Assembly: GCA_964035575.1 (NCBI GenBank)
Contig: OZ037857.1
Span: 1,178,001-1,242,000, forward strand
Direction of reading: 5' to 3'
DNA: 64,000 bases
From: Rhynchopus sp. YZ270_cl-10
Taxonomy: Eukaryota > Euglenozoa > Diplonemea > Diplonemida > Diplonemidae
Below, piece after piece: positions 1-9,372 of the stretch. The translations under genes were made by a program, and so were the position numbers. The notes beneath the pieces are model-generated. The model ran no database searches, was not told the origin of the DNA, and saw only the letters and a program-made list of their open reading frames with translations. How positions within the stretch are numbered: position 1 is the first letter of the stretch; each line of letters starts with the position of its first letter.

Positions 1-1
1 C

Positions 2-754
2 CAGAAGTCGCTCCTCATGCGGGGAGTACCAAAGGCCACCAACCCCACAGACTTCGTCGCAGCTTTGAACCAGCACGGCTTGAACTGTACAGCGCAGGCT
101 GTGCAAAGCACTGGGAAGACCTGGTGCGTTAAGGTTACGACACGCCAAGAAGTCCCCGAAGATCCATGTGTGATCAACGGAAAGCCGGTGATCGCCAGCC
201 AGGCCCAGCCCGGGCACCGCTTCAGAAGCAGGAAGAGGAAGAGGAGCAGGGCGGACCCAGACACACCCGACAGCGCCAAGCCTGAAGCAAAACGGCAACG
301 CAAACCGAAAAAAAAAAGGGAAAAAAATAATAATAAAAACACCAATACCAAGACAGCGACGGAGCCAGAGGAAACCAAGGAAGAACTGCAGAAGCAGAAC
401 CTCGCCCTACTCCAACAGCTGGTGGAGATGAAGAAGCAGCTGGAGGATCTGACGGCACAGGTGCTCAGCCGATCGCCACCCCAAACCGTAAACCACGATA
501 CAGCGATGGACGTAAAGACCCCTTCTCCCAAGAAGACCTCACTACCACCACCGCGACTGGGAAACTCAACGCCGCGCGCACCACGAGGCTCCCCACGCCG
601 CTCACCAACACGGCGAGTGCGTACCCCGAAGGCCGCTAACCGTAACGACAGGGGAGCAGCATCATCACCAACAACGACGAAGCGCGAACGCGACGGCAAC
701 AGGAAGGGGCGGGATGGAGGCTCGGCGAAGAAGTCCCCCCCTTTCCGGGTCTGA
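2..754 (+). CDS. LINE ORF1 protein (gag-like, nucleic-acid binding), 5' partial
   Basis: The frame is open from the window edge (in-frame codons precede the first ATG at 17), so the true start is upstream. The N-terminal part visible here (LMRGVPKATNPTDF...) resembles the RNA-binding, RRM-like or pre-zinc-knuckle region of LINE ORF1 proteins. It is followed by a very basic stretch (RSRKRKRSR, KRQRKPKKKR), a heptad-like coiled coil at about residues 120-152 counted from the ATG, and a Pro/Arg/Ser-rich basic tail. No CCHC zinc knuckle is visible. Such proteins coat the element RNA and assist target-primed reverse transcription. ORF2 follows in the same frame: the ORF1 stop at 752-754 is immediately followed by the open frame of ORF2. 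Function is inferred from position and composition rather than from a diagnostic domain. Confidence 0.75.
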   Translation, partial: QKSLLMRGVPKATNPTDFVAALNQHGLNCTAQAVQSTGKTWCVKVTTRQEVPEDPCVINGKPVIASQAQPGHRFRSRKRKRSRADPDTPDSAKPEAKRQRKPKKKREKNNNKNTNTKTATEPEETKEELQKQNLALLQQLVEMKKQLEDLTAQVLSRSPPQTVNHDTAMDVKTPSPKKTSLPPPRLGNSTPRAPRGSPRRSPTRRVRTPKAANRNDRGAASSPTTTKRERDGNRKGRDGGSAKKSPPFRV

Positions 755-2947
755 CTTGACCCCACTGACACCTCCCCCGCCAACCTCTACTACATCACAA
801 TCATCATCAGAAGGCTACTTGTAGAGGCGGGCATCCACCCTCATCCCGGACCCAAGGCACTTAATTGCCTTACATTTAACATCAACGGAATGACTCAACA
901 GACACGAGCAGAACTTGTCCTGCTGTTCGCCCAAAAAGTGTACGACGTCATCTGCCTTCAGGAACTCAAAGCGAGCCAGACGGGCGACGTTGGCTTCGAC
1001 GGGTACATATTGTACAAACGCATGCGTACCCAAGTGCGTAACAAGGGGGCGAAGACATCGGGAGGTGGCATTGCAACCTACGTCCGCGCTACACGCACCT
1101 CCAAACACATATACACTTCTCCAGAGAGCAGCGTGACGGAGAGACTCGACGTCGAAGTGGAAGGTGTACAAATATGCAACGTGTACAGGCCTAGTGCAGT
1201 AGGCCTACAGAAAGACGACAAACGATGTGATGACTTTGACATTAAACAATTTCCCACACAGGGGAAGGTGGTGATTGCGGGGGACGTGAATGCGCACCAT
1301 CGATCCTGGGACACACACAGCGCTGCGGAAGACGATCTGGGGAAAGAGATATACCTTTGGACCCGAGAGCACCACTTCAGCATCGCCAACGACCCGACAA
1401 AAGTGACAAGACTTCACCTTCAACAAAGAACTTCCCCCGACATTGTGATGGCTTCTGAGGAGGTGAAAGTCAAGGGCTGGAATACACTGTTCAAGGCGAT
1501 CTCCGACCACGTGCCTATTGAGTTCTCCATCATGCAACCTGAGGGAGAGACCCAATGCGAGGCTGCCGACCAACGACAGCGGATAACATGGAACTGGAAG
1601 GAGGCCGACTGGGACCGGTTCAGTACTATGTTGGAGTCTAGCACTGCGAAGACCACCAAGCGCACAGACCCCAACGAGACCTACTCCCGCTGGTTAGGGA
1701 TGGTCAACAAAGCAGCAGAAGACTGCATACCGACACAGCGCGTCAACCGAAAACGGCGGAAGTGGTTCACTGGTGCGGCGAAGCGGGCCATTGCGAGCCG
1801 TGACCGGGAACTTCAACGACAGCTGTACGCACTCTCAGCACTGACTGCGAAAGATGCAGAACACCTCACCCATCTCCGACACAAAGCCTCAGAAGAGATT
1901 CGCAAGGCAAAGAAGCGTGTCTGGGACGCGCGATGCGACGAAGCAGCTTCGGCGGCGGACCTGGGTTACACCTTCAACCTAATCCGCGAACTCGACGGGC
2001 GTGCTCAGCGATCGACCGCAATGCCATTGGCAAAAGAAGGTACACCGTTCACATGCCCCCGCGAGAAGGCCAACTACATGGCGGAACACTTGGCGACAGT
2101 GAACAGAGGCACACCCCTCACAACGAAGCCCCAAAGACACAAAATCCGCAGCGTGAACGCGACAACACCTGCAGAAGACATTTTCACCCTCGCAGAGCTG
2201 AAAACCTGCATTGGAGAGCTCAAGAAGAAGAAGTCCACTGGCCCAGACGGGGTCCACAACGAATGGCTCCAACACCTTGGTGAAGGAGCACTGCGAGCCC
2301 TCCTACATGTGTGCAACCTCTCCTGGACGACGGCAGTTCTCCCGGAGGCATGGACGACAGCAACGGTAATCCCACTGCACAAAAAAGGGAAAGACATGAC
2401 TGACCCCGCGTCGTATCGCCCGATCTCTCTCACCAGCAGTGTGTCGAAGGTGATGGAGAAACTGGTAAAGCGACGTATGCACCAACTGATGAGCCAACCA
2501 AACTCTTCAGTGAACAACCTCCACTCGGCCCAGGCTGGATTCCGATCCCTCCGTTCGACATCCGACCAGCTGCAGCTGATAGTGCAAAGCATGCACAACA
2601 CATGCAACAACAAAAGATACGGGGTACTCCTCACCTGCGATATGGAAAAGGCGTTCGACCGTGTCTGCAGAAAACGTATCCTCAAGAAGATGCACGAGAT
2701 GGGCTTCCCACCTAGGTACATTAACTGGGTGACAAACTATCTCACCAACAGAGTCTCGCGGGTGTCGGTGCAGGGCCATCTGCACCGACCCCTACATCTC
2801 CGAGGACGGAGTGCCGCAAGGTACCGTCCTTGCTCCATTGCTCTTCAACCTGGTGATGGACGACCTAGCGATACAGCTCAGCCGACACGGCGACGACGTG
2901 ATACCTGCACTCTTCGCCGACGACGTTGCAATACTTGTGACGGGTGA
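755..2947 (+). CDS. LINE ORF2, N-terminal part: AP endonuclease and first half of reverse transcriptase
   Basis: The frame opens right after the ORF1 stop. The first ATG, at 890, falls inside the conserved endonuclease start (LTFNINGM), so translation probably begins earlier. Endonuclease motifs appear in order: N of FNING, QE of CLQELKAS, GGGIATYV, GDVNAHHRSWD, and SDHVPIEF; all catalytic residues of the exonuclease-endonuclease-phosphatase fold look present. The RT follows: KKKKSTGPDGVHNEWL, YRPISLTSSVSKVMEKLV, AGFRSLRSTSDQL, and catalytic motif A, LLTCDMEKAFDRV (about 2629-2665). Similarity to RTs stops at about 2771-2795, where the reading frame shifts; the last ~50 codons of this frame are unrelated out-of-frame sequence. 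Function: nicks the target and primes reverse transcription. Confidence 0.92.
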   Translation, partial: LDPTDTSPANLYYITIIIRRLLVEAGIHPHPGPKALNCLTFNINGMTQQTRAELVLLFAQKVYDVICLQELKASQTGDVGFDGYILYKRMRTQVRNKGAKTSGGGIATYVRATRTSKHIYTSPESSVTERLDVEVEGVQICNVYRPSAVGLQKDDKRCDDFDIKQFPTQGKVVIAGDVNAHHRSWDTHSAAEDDLGKEIYLWTREHHFSIANDPTKVTRLHLQQRTSPDIVMASEEVKVKGWNTLFKAISDHVPIEFSIMQPEGETQCEAADQRQRITWNWKEADWDRFSTMLESSTAKTTKRTDPNETYSRWLGMVNKAAEDCIPTQRVNRKRRKWFTGAAKRAIASRDRELQRQLYALSALTAKDAEHLTHLRHKASEEIRKAKKRVWDARCDEAASAADLGYTFNLIRELDGRAQRSTAMPLAKEGTPFTCPREKANYMAEHLATVNRGTPLTTKPQRHKIRSVNATTPAEDIFTLAELKTCIGELKKKKSTGPDGVHNEWLQHLGEGALRALLHVCNLSWTTAVLPEAWTTATVIPLHKKGKDMTDPASYRPISLTSSVSKVMEKLVKRRMHQLMSQPNSSVNNLHSAQAGFRSLRSTSDQLQLIVQSMHNTCNNKRYGVLLTCDMEKAFDRVCRKRILKKMHEMGFPPRYINWVTNYLTNRVSRVSVQGHLHRPLHLRGRSAARYRPCSIALQPGDGRPSDTAQPTRRRRDTCTLRRRRCNTCDG
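815..853 (+). other. Degenerate 2A-like peptide motif at the start of ORF2
   Basis: Reading the ORF2 frame upstream of its first ATG gives LLVEAGIHPHPGP shortly before the endonuclease. Many LINEs of the ingi/L1Tc, CR1 and related groups start ORF2 with a sequence ending NPGP, which in L1Tc acts as a ribosome-skipping 2A peptide. Here the terminal PGP is kept but the Asn is His and the DxE signature is absent, so skipping activity is doubtful. Confidence 0.5.
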
Positions 2948-4745
2948 AACGATGGAGGATGCGGTGGCTCTTGCACAGACAGTGTTCAGTGAGGTGGAGG
3001 GGTTCACTGGAGGTGCCAACATCCGCCTATCCGCCAGCAAGACAACCTGGATGCCTGTATCAGCACCCACACGCTTCCCAAAAGACCCCGTCAAGCTGCA
3101 ACAGGTACGGGACAAACTACAAAGGGAAGACGAACTGTCCATTCACTTCCTCGACGGGTCACTCCTCAAACGTGACCTCCACCCACGATACCTAGGTCTC
3201 ATTTTGGATCGCTCGGGCGACATGAAAGCACACTTCGACATGGTCGTGGAGCGCTTCTCCTGCCGGATGTCGATTCTGCACAGCCTAGCAGGGACCGACT
3301 GGGGCTGCGACGCACACACGCTACGAGCTGCCTACCTGAGCTACGTCTACCCCACGATCACGTACGCTGCTAGTGTCTACGGCAGCAGACTCTCCGCGAC
3401 TCACATCGACACCCTCGAAAAGCTCCACCGGAAGGCAGCGAAGGCAATTACGGGGTGCGACTACATGACGCACGGACAGGACGTGCTGTGGGAGGCCCAC
3501 CTACAGACCATTGCGTGCCACCTCCGGCGTGTAGCTGCCAACGACTACGAGAAATTCATGCGACTGCCCGACTCACCTGGGCATGCTGCCGCACTCTCCA
3601 CCACCAAACCACCTGGCCGCACCTGGCTTTCAGAGGCTACCGACACCATCGACGACTCTAAGGCGCACAGGCACAGTGAACGTGCATTGCTGTGTGAACA
3701 CGACCCTGTATGTCCCTGGGAATGGGAGGAGCTCTCGCAGTCTCTGCGGATCACCCCAACCATACCGGGCATCAACAAGAGCAGCGGAATGCCGGCTGAC
3801 ATCATGCTACTGCGGGCGGAAGAGACCCTCGCCGCTCTACCCCACTACGACGTGCACGTCTACACCGACGGGTCGTGCCTAGACATGTCCCAGCGCGTGA
3901 CCGCCGCTAACCCAAACCCACCTGTGCACCAACGGGGTGGCGCTGGCGCCGTGTTCTACGCGGGGGATCGACTACACTCACACAGCAAGGAGCTGCAAAC
4001 CGGAGCGGGCACAGTGTGCTCCAGTTACCAGGCTGAGCTGGTGGCAATCTGCCTTGGCTTGGAAGGCATCACGACCTGGAACGCACCCGCAGAAGTGCTC
4101 CTGCTCACGGACTCACAATCCGCACTGATGGCGCTGGCGAGTGGCCCATGCGGGGTGCACGAGGACACGCTGCACCGACTCTGGCGTCTCCTACACTCAC
4201 GTGCCCGTGAAGGGTACAAACTCCACCTGCACTACATCCCCTCCCACGTGGGGGTGCTAGGCAATGAGGCAGCCGACAAGCTCGCTAGCCGTGCGAACGG
4301 CAGCCCTGCGAACCACGAGCGGATCAGCCTTGCGAGCATCCGCGCGTGCGTGAAGCGACGTGCCCTCAGCCGTGAGCCCACACCGGCTGAGAACAGCATC
4401 TACTCCTACAAGAGTGGATCCACCACCGCCCTGCACCGACCTGCGCTGCGTACACCGCACCTCACGCGGCTGGGTGCGACGACCATCCGCAACCTCCGAG
4501 TGGAACGCCACCCACTCGTCTACAACAAGCTGCACCCGGACAGGACGGCGTACTGCCCACGTTGCTCCGAAGAGGCTTCGCTCCGCCACATCTTCTCCCG
4601 GTGCAGCAACCCCGCAACCCCACGCTCCAGCCTCCCTACAACGAACCTGGGGCAGCTGATGCAGCGCCATGAGGCAGACGTGCTCCGCTTCCTTTGCGAG
4701 GCTGGATATCTGGACGATGAAATTGAATCACTCATGCGCCATTGA
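2775..4745 (+). CDS. LINE ORF2, C-terminal part: second half of reverse transcriptase, RNase H, Cys/His motif
   Basis: This frame resumes the RT at about DPYISEDGVPQGTVLAP, with catalytic motif C FADDVAIL at about 2914-2940 and the thumb region after it. An RNase H domain follows: VYTDGSC (about 3860), the YQAELVA glutamate (about 4028), LLTDSQSAL (about 4108) and HVGVLGNEAADKLA (about 4248), so the D-E-D-D active site is complete. Near the C terminus is a CxxC...H...C motif (YCPRCSEEASLRHIFSRC) typical of I/ingi/Jockey ORF2 proteins. It ends at a TGA, about 65 bp before the poly-A tract. It is offset by one frame from the upstream part. A single indel near 2771-2795 explains this; programmed frameshifting within an RT would be unusual for this family. 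Confidence 0.92.
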   Translation, partial: AICTDPYISEDGVPQGTVLAPLLFNLVMDDLAIQLSRHGDDVIPALFADDVAILVTGETMEDAVALAQTVFSEVEGFTGGANIRLSASKTTWMPVSAPTRFPKDPVKLQQVRDKLQREDELSIHFLDGSLLKRDLHPRYLGLILDRSGDMKAHFDMVVERFSCRMSILHSLAGTDWGCDAHTLRAAYLSYVYPTITYAASVYGSRLSATHIDTLEKLHRKAAKAITGCDYMTHGQDVLWEAHLQTIACHLRRVAANDYEKFMRLPDSPGHAAALSTTKPPGRTWLSEATDTIDDSKAHRHSERALLCEHDPVCPWEWEELSQSLRITPTIPGINKSSGMPADIMLLRAEETLAALPHYDVHVYTDGSCLDMSQRVTAANPNPPVHQRGGAGAVFYAGDRLHSHSKELQTGAGTVCSSYQAELVAICLGLEGITTWNAPAEVLLLTDSQSALMALASGPCGVHEDTLHRLWRLLHSRAREGYKLHLHYIPSHVGVLGNEAADKLASRANGSPANHERISLASIRACVKRRALSREPTPAENSIYSYKSGSTTALHRPALRTPHLTRLGATTIRNLRVERHPLVYNKLHPDRTAYCPRCSEEASLRHIFSRCSNPATPRSSLPTTNLGQLMQRHEADVLRFLCEAGYLDDEIESLMRH

Positions 4746-4828
4746 GTCACTGATGTGACACCGGCGTGATGACTTTTTAAACCTACCTTATCAAAATAAG
4801 AGACAATTTAAAAAAAAAAAAAAAAAAA
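4746..4828 (+). other. LINE 3' UTR and poly-A tail
   Basis: A short AT-rich 3' UTR includes a small hairpin-capable stretch (CTTATCAAAATAAG) and runs into an A tract from about 4811. It marks the 3' boundary of the retrotransposon; a 5' target-site duplicate cannot be checked because the 5' end is outside the window. Confidence 0.75.
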
Positions 4829-4867
4829 CAAAAAAAAAACCCAAATTTTTTTAGCTTTTTTCTTTGA

Positions 4868-5669
4868 GGGCATGTCCCCTTTTGTCGTCAGCCCAGAGTC
4901 AGTAGGCTCTGCCACACCTTGGGGAGAGGTGTGCGGACTGTGTCTCCAAGAGGAAAAGGGAAGCTGTCCCCCCTGCACAGCAGAGAATAAGCCCGGTCCC
5001 CGGTCCCCGGTCCCCGGTCCCCGCTCCCCGGTCCCGGTCCCGGTCCCTGTCCCGGTCCCTGGTACTGGTCCCGGTCCCTGTCCCTGGTACTGGTCCCGGT
5101 CCCGGTCCCGGTCCCTGGTCCTGGTCCCGGTCCTGGTCCTGGTACTGGTCCCGGTCCCTGGTCCTGGTCCTGGTCCCAGTCCTGGTACTGGTCCCGGTCC
5201 CAGTCCTGGTCCTGGTCCCGGTCCCAGTCCTGGTACTGGTCCCGGTCCCGGTCCTGGTCCCGGTCCCAGTCCTGGTCTGGTACTGGTCCTGGACCAGGAC
5301 CAGTACCAGGGACCGGGACCGGGACCGGGACCAGTACCAGGACCGGGACCAGGGACCGGGACCAGTACCTGGTCCTGGTCCCGGTCCCGGTCCCCCACCC
5401 TCCCGCGCCCGGGTCCCCTCCCACTTTCGGGCGTTTTCACCACTGTTTTCTACATATTGTGTCCCAGTCCGGCTGAGAATAACCCGGTCCCCGGTCCCCG
5501 GTCCCCGGCCCCCCCTACCTTATTCTCTGCTGTGCCCCCCTGCCCCGTCGCAGTGTGGAACCCCGCTAAGTAGCACAACAACAAAACTAAGCAAGAGGCA
5601 GTACCAGTGGCGCGGCTACCAATAACTACCGCGTAGTCAGCGTCACGCCTACCATGGTAGGTTACAGTG
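4868..5669. repeat. Dispersed repeat element with internal GGTCCC minisatellite (copy 1, most complete)
   Basis: The outer parts recur elsewhere in the window. The right ~130 bp (about 5540-5669) plus 4926-4985 match 46931-47110 on the opposite strand with the minisatellite absent. The right part also matches 61771-61888, more diverged. The left end (4869-4926) matches 23413-23470 on the opposite strand. The phrase CACATATTGTGTCCCAGTCC near 5450 recurs at about 37,506. No protein-coding content is credible: overlapping open frames on both strands simply read through the repeat. It follows the LINE poly-A tail by about 40 bp. Confidence 0.7.
4995..5395. repeat. Self-complementary GGTCCC/GGTACT minisatellite
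   Basis: Imperfect GGTCCC, GGTCCT and GGTACT units run on the + strand to about 5285, then flip to the complementary units (GGGACC, CAGGACC) from about 5290 to 5350 and flip back. The array can therefore fold on itself as a long GC-rich hairpin. It lies inside the repeat element at 4868-5669. Confidence 0.85.
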
Positions 5670-5670
5670 A

Positions 5671-5711
<41 letters not shown>

Positions 5712-5980
5712 ACACACATACACACACAGCGCCGCAGCTACCGTGAGGTCTAGCGTTTTTTTTTTCTCTCTCTCTCTTTTTGTTCAATACAAATTTAACA
5801 CCATTGAAAAAAAACTCCCCCACCCTTAGCAAATCGCACGTCATAATATATTATTCATCCATTTTAAGATGTGTGTTCAACGCATTCATCACTCAAGATT
5901 TTGAAAATAACCAAAATTTCTCGGATTAAAAGCGCTGTAGGGGGGCACAGCCGGGAAGAAAAAAAAATACCCCCCCCCCT

Positions 5981-6018
5981 CCACCCAAGGTGGGGGACAC
6001 TTAGGCGATTGTCGACAG
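5981..6018 (+). repeat. Hairpin family E copy
   Basis: Stem CCACC/GGTGG is followed by GGCGATTGTCGACAGGAAAC. The GATTGTCGAC tail is the constant part of family E. Confidence 0.55.
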
Positions 6019-6036
6019 GAAACCCCTTTCTTTTTT

Positions 6037-6072
6037 AAGGTAGTACGAGAGGTTCACGTTTCATCTTTAAAC
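6037..6072 (+). repeat. Hairpin family A copy (weak inner stem)
   Basis: Keeps the loop ACGAGAG and the tail TTCATCTTTAAAC after AAGGT; the inner stem is poor. It lies only about 20 bp downstream of a family E copy. Confidence 0.45.
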
Positions 6073-6446
6073 TCTTTTTTTTATTTTATTTTTTTATAAG
6101 ATGTCTCAGCGAGCCTTACCTTTCTATTCTCACCCAAATTGCTCATACTTTCCCGATGAAAAGGAAAAAAAAAAAAAAAAAAAAAAAAAAATGTGAAGTC
6201 TGTCTCTGAATGGACTACATCAATAGAGTAGAGAAAAAAAAAAGCCGCCATTCCTGTTTTGATTGAACAAAACCTTTCCCCCTTTGTCGTTAGCCCCTTT
6301 TCTCACAAAGTACTTTCAAAACAAAAATACATTTTCAAAACCCCCTTTTCTCACCCCCTCCCGCCTCTATTGTCGCGCCACCACTGCAAAAGGTGTGCCT
6401 TTTTTTGCATGCGTTTTCAAGATGAGAACCCAAGTATTTCTTTTTC

Positions 6447-6495
6447 CGTCTCGCCCATGAACGGTGAGGTGTTTTTTTTGTACTTTCAACTTCTC
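6447..6495 (+). repeat. Hairpin family B copy
   Basis: Carries the CCATGAACGGTGAGGTG hairpin segment and the tail TACTTTCAACTTCTCTTTT shared by family B; the spacer before the tail is expanded by a T run. Confidence 0.55.
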
Positions 6496-6779
6496 TTTTC
6501 TTTCCAAAAATAATCAAAAACAAAAAACAAAAAACAAAAAACAAAAGTCAATAATGCGTCAGCACGACATCAAGAGGAACCGTCTTCATGTTCTCATCTT
6601 TGTCTTTTTTTTTTTTTTTTGAGTTTTCCAAAATTTGCAAAAAATTGTACGTAAAATTCGTTCTTTTTATTGCAAACCTCCCTTTATAGTGTTCCTTCGA
6701 AGCTAGAACGAAAGTTAGCTTGTTCCAACACAGCACTGCAATACCCACCCAAACAACGTGACCTCCCTGTTAAAAAATA

Positions 6780-6815
6780 AGTGGAGCAATTGTATGAGGG
6801 TGGACAATACCCACT
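6780..6815 (+). repeat. Hairpin related to families C/D
   Basis: Nested stems AGTGG/CCACT and ATTGT/ACAAT enclose ATGAGGGTGG. It starts with GTGGAGCA like family D but lacks the CTAATACAACC tail. Confidence 0.4.
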
Positions 6816-7407
6816 GTTGGGGAGAGTTACAAATACCACCGCTTTTTTTTCTCTTTCGCGTTGCGCACGGCTGACCAAGCAAAAAAAAAACCCCCCCCCA
6901 AACAAACAAACGAAGAAAACAGAAGCAAAAACCATGATTGTCATTGCTCGCCTCCAAAAAACTGTGATTCAGAAAAGCGATAAAAAAAAAGAATGCCCAA
7001 CGTAGATTTGATTAGCAAATTGCTTGCCTCTTGTAGATGACGAAGGATTGGGCTTAGCTTGCCCGTTTTCACTTTTAGCAAAGATAGGTGGGTGAAAATA
7101 ACGAATCTACGGTTGAGTACGTAAAACCATGTCACCTAATTACACAACGATTCTTGCCTGGATTTTTTGTGCAACAAAACAGAGCTGCTGGACTACCCCC
7201 CCTTATCTTTCAAAGAAATTCAATCAATACCAACATTCCACAAAGTGAACAGAATGATAACTGTTTTTTTCCCCCCAACACTCTATCACCCAACACCCTT
7301 TCAGAGCAGCGTTTCAACGAAAACGTGTTTTTTTTCTCGAAGTTGCGTGAATATCAACACAGGGTAGTAAAGTAGTGACTATCCTTTTTTATTTTGAGTT
7401 TTTCAAC

Positions 7408-7454
7408 GTGCCTGCGTTCCGCCAGTGTCCGGTGCAGCGTAAAATTGGACACTT
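7408..7454 (+). repeat. Hairpin family B relic
   Basis: Begins GTGCCTGCGTTCCGCC and has a CCGGTG...GCGT segment like family B, but the conserved 3' tail is lost. Confidence 0.35.
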
Positions 7455-7543
7455 GGTTAGAAACATTTGGTTAGAAAGTAATGAATTAAATTAGTTGGTT
7501 TTTTGGATCTGTCGCGTTGGCCGCGACATTGCCCAAATGAGAA

Positions 7544-7611
7544 GGTGGAGATTGCACACCGTATGTGTCAACACAATGGAGGGCAACTACACTACTCTAA
7601 CAATTTATCAA
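7544..7611 (+). repeat. Hairpin family C copy
   Basis: GGTGGAGATTGCAC opens the copy and CAACTACACTACTCTAACAA closes it, followed by TTTATCAAAA; the central hairpin is diverged. Confidence 0.6.
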
Positions 7612-7854
7612 AATAAGGCGATATTCTAATCGAAGGTGAACACAAAAAAAGCAATTCCTGTATTACCCCCACCCAAAAAAAAAAAAACTTGAAAGATGTT
7701 AATGTGCAGAGCACTATACCAATACAAGTTTTTTTTGTTTTTTTTTGTTTTTTTTTTTTTTGTCGGGGTTTTCGTCAGGAATCGGGGGTTTTTTTCCCCT
7801 CTTTGAGGTCCGTTGTCTCTAATAAGCGAAAATATTCCCGTTTTTCACTACTTT

Positions 7855-7920
7855 AGGGACCATTTTTGTTGATCCCTCACCATATACTATCAATTTATTG
7901 ATTGCATATGATGAAAATAC
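7855..7920 (+). repeat. Repeat family F copy (two hairpins)
   Basis: A first hairpin GGGA...TCCC (GGGACCATTTTTGTTGATCCC region) is followed by a perfect ATCAATttATTGAT hairpin, then GCATATGATGAAAATAC and a T run. Near-identical copies are at 49437-49501 and, partly, 32607-32654 and 8991-9050. Confidence 0.7.
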
Positions 7921-8067
7921 TACTTTTTTTTAAATTGAACCGAAAAGTGTAGAAAGCAAACAAAAACACAATCAAAAAAAAAAAACTTTGGAAGAAAAAA
8001 AACTTCAGAATGAAAACCTCGCAAAACAAGATAAGCCATTTGTTACCGTCAACGTAACACATTCTTT

Positions 8068-8128
8068 AGGGTGACCTACGCAGAAGCTTAGGATCGTCTT
8101 GCCCACGAGGCAAGCTCATCTCTCAAGT
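8068..8128 (+). repeat. Tandem pair of family A hairpins
   Basis: The first copy pairs CCTA.GC with GC.TAGG; the second has stem CTTGCC/GGCAAG around CACGA, then CTCATCTCTCAAG and a T run. The second stem has a different sequence from the common CTAAGC/GCTTAG stem while pairing is kept. Confidence 0.6.
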
Positions 8129-8200
8129 TTTTTTTTCTCACTTTTTTTCTCACCCATTCCCTTTCATTTAAGTCCCCTCTTCCCCCCCCCCCCCCCCCCG

Positions 8201-8250
8201 GTGCCTACGTCCGCCGATGAACGGCAAGGCGTTTGTACTTTCAACTTCTC
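8201..8250 (+). repeat. Hairpin family B copy
   Basis: GTGCCTACGTCCGCCGATGA starts the copy; CCG/CGG stem around CCGATGAA, then AGGCGTTTGTACTTTCAACT and a pyrimidine run. Confidence 0.65.
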
Positions 8251-8990
8251 TTTTTTCCCCCCGAAAGATACTGTGTGAGGTATATTTGTCATTTATACCA
8301 GGGTCCGCCGCTCTTTTAAATTTTTCCTTTTTTTAATAAACAACGCGTCAACGCGAAAAACGTTTATAAAAAAAAAAAAAAAACATTTTCTTTTTAAGAC
8401 GAGCCATCGTTTTTTTTTAAACGTCCTTTTATTTTGTGTACTTTCTCTTCTTTGAATGGAAAAGTACATGAATTGAGTTTTCATTATTTTTTTTCCCCCC
8501 TTCTTCATGTGATAGCAGTACTCCACTCCTTCTCTCCTTCATCTCCCTCCCCTCCTTTCGTCTTACCTGTCTCCGTAAGTGACTATGTCCAGCCTTTATA
8601 TTTTCTTTTCATTTAAGGTAGGTTGACACGATTTATGCATAATCTCTAAGGATTTTTTTTACCAGATGAGTGTACGTAGAGAGAGAGTACATATTATTAG
8701 TTTTTTTCTCTTTTTTTTTTCCCCCCCTTTCGGTATGAGCGCGTTTTGGGGGATATTTTGCTTCTTGAAAATAGTGTTTTTTTTGTTTTTTTTTCGTTGG
8801 TTTGTTTTGTTCCCATGGTGTGGCTGGAAAAATTCAAAAAAAAAAAACATTCTGACAAAGTCCTGACAAAGTGATCTTTCTTTATTTTTGGGCTCAGCCA
8901 CACCACACCCATCCTGTCCCATCCCATACGGTGATGTTGTTGGTTTTTCTCTTTTTTATTTTACGTTTTGCAAAACATACTGCAAGAAAG

Positions 8991-9050
8991 TTGGGAACAG
9001 TTTTTGTTGATCCCTAAACCTATGCTATTGAATGCATATGTTGAAATACT
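8991..9050 (+). repeat. Repeat family F copy (diverged)
   Basis: GGGAACAGTTTTTGTTGATCCC-type hairpin followed by a shortened CTATTGAATGCATATG region and TTGAAATACTTTTT. Confidence 0.55.
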
Positions 9051-9372
9051 TTTTATTTTTTTTGCTTTTTATTTTTTGACGGTGGTTGCATCCATAAAGC
9101 CTCCATCAGATTTCTCATATCCGTTCTTTGTCCCTTCTTTTGGACATCCTTCTTCACACCTTTTTTCTTAAAATAATTGCAAAAAAAAAGCTGCACGTGA
9201 AATGATTCTCGCTTCTAAAACAAAGCGTGGAGATCATGTGAATGCTTGACAGCTGATCCCTAGGTTACCACCACAGGATTGTCGGGGGGAAAAAAAAATG
9301 TTTGTTATTAGGGGGGCACAAAGAAATTAAGGAAAGTGGCAGAGCTGGCGAGTACACTGTTCCATCAAGTTA

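Larger units (their letters stand above)
1..4828 (+). mobile_element. Non-LTR retrotransposon (LINE, ingi/I-like), 5' end outside window
   Basis: Two consecutive ORFs are followed by a short 3' UTR and a poly-A tract, the plan of an APE-type LINE. ORF1 is basic with a coiled coil. ORF2 carries apurinic-type endonuclease, reverse transcriptase, RNase H and a C-terminal Cys/His motif in that order. Endonuclease plus RNase H points to the I/ingi/Jockey side of the LINE tree; there is no protease, integrase or long terminal repeat. The 5' end lies before base 1. One frameshift lies inside the RT, so this copy is probably dead, yet both halves are otherwise long and free of stops, which suggests a young insertion. 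Base composition is much more GC-rich than the surrounding spacer. The clade is inferred from domain order and motif style only. Confidence 0.93.
5670..9370. other. Gene-free spacer rich in A/T homopolymers
   Basis: No open frame here has protein-like composition. The stretch is dominated by runs of A and T, a C run at 8181-8199, and the small hairpin repeats annotated separately. An imperfect foldback with GGTGTGGCTG arms at about 8816-8906 resembles the arms of the element at 47571. Confidence 0.7.

Noticed and set aside
1-4828. LTR retrotransposon or retrovirus-like origin of the RT/RNase H
   Set aside because: An apurinic-type endonuclease precedes the RT, the 3' end is poly-A, and there is no protease, integrase or LTR.
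4808-5573. Pro/Gly-rich frames of 178-233 codons
   Set aside because: Translation of the GGTCCC minisatellite on both strands, inside a repeat whose other copy lacks the array.
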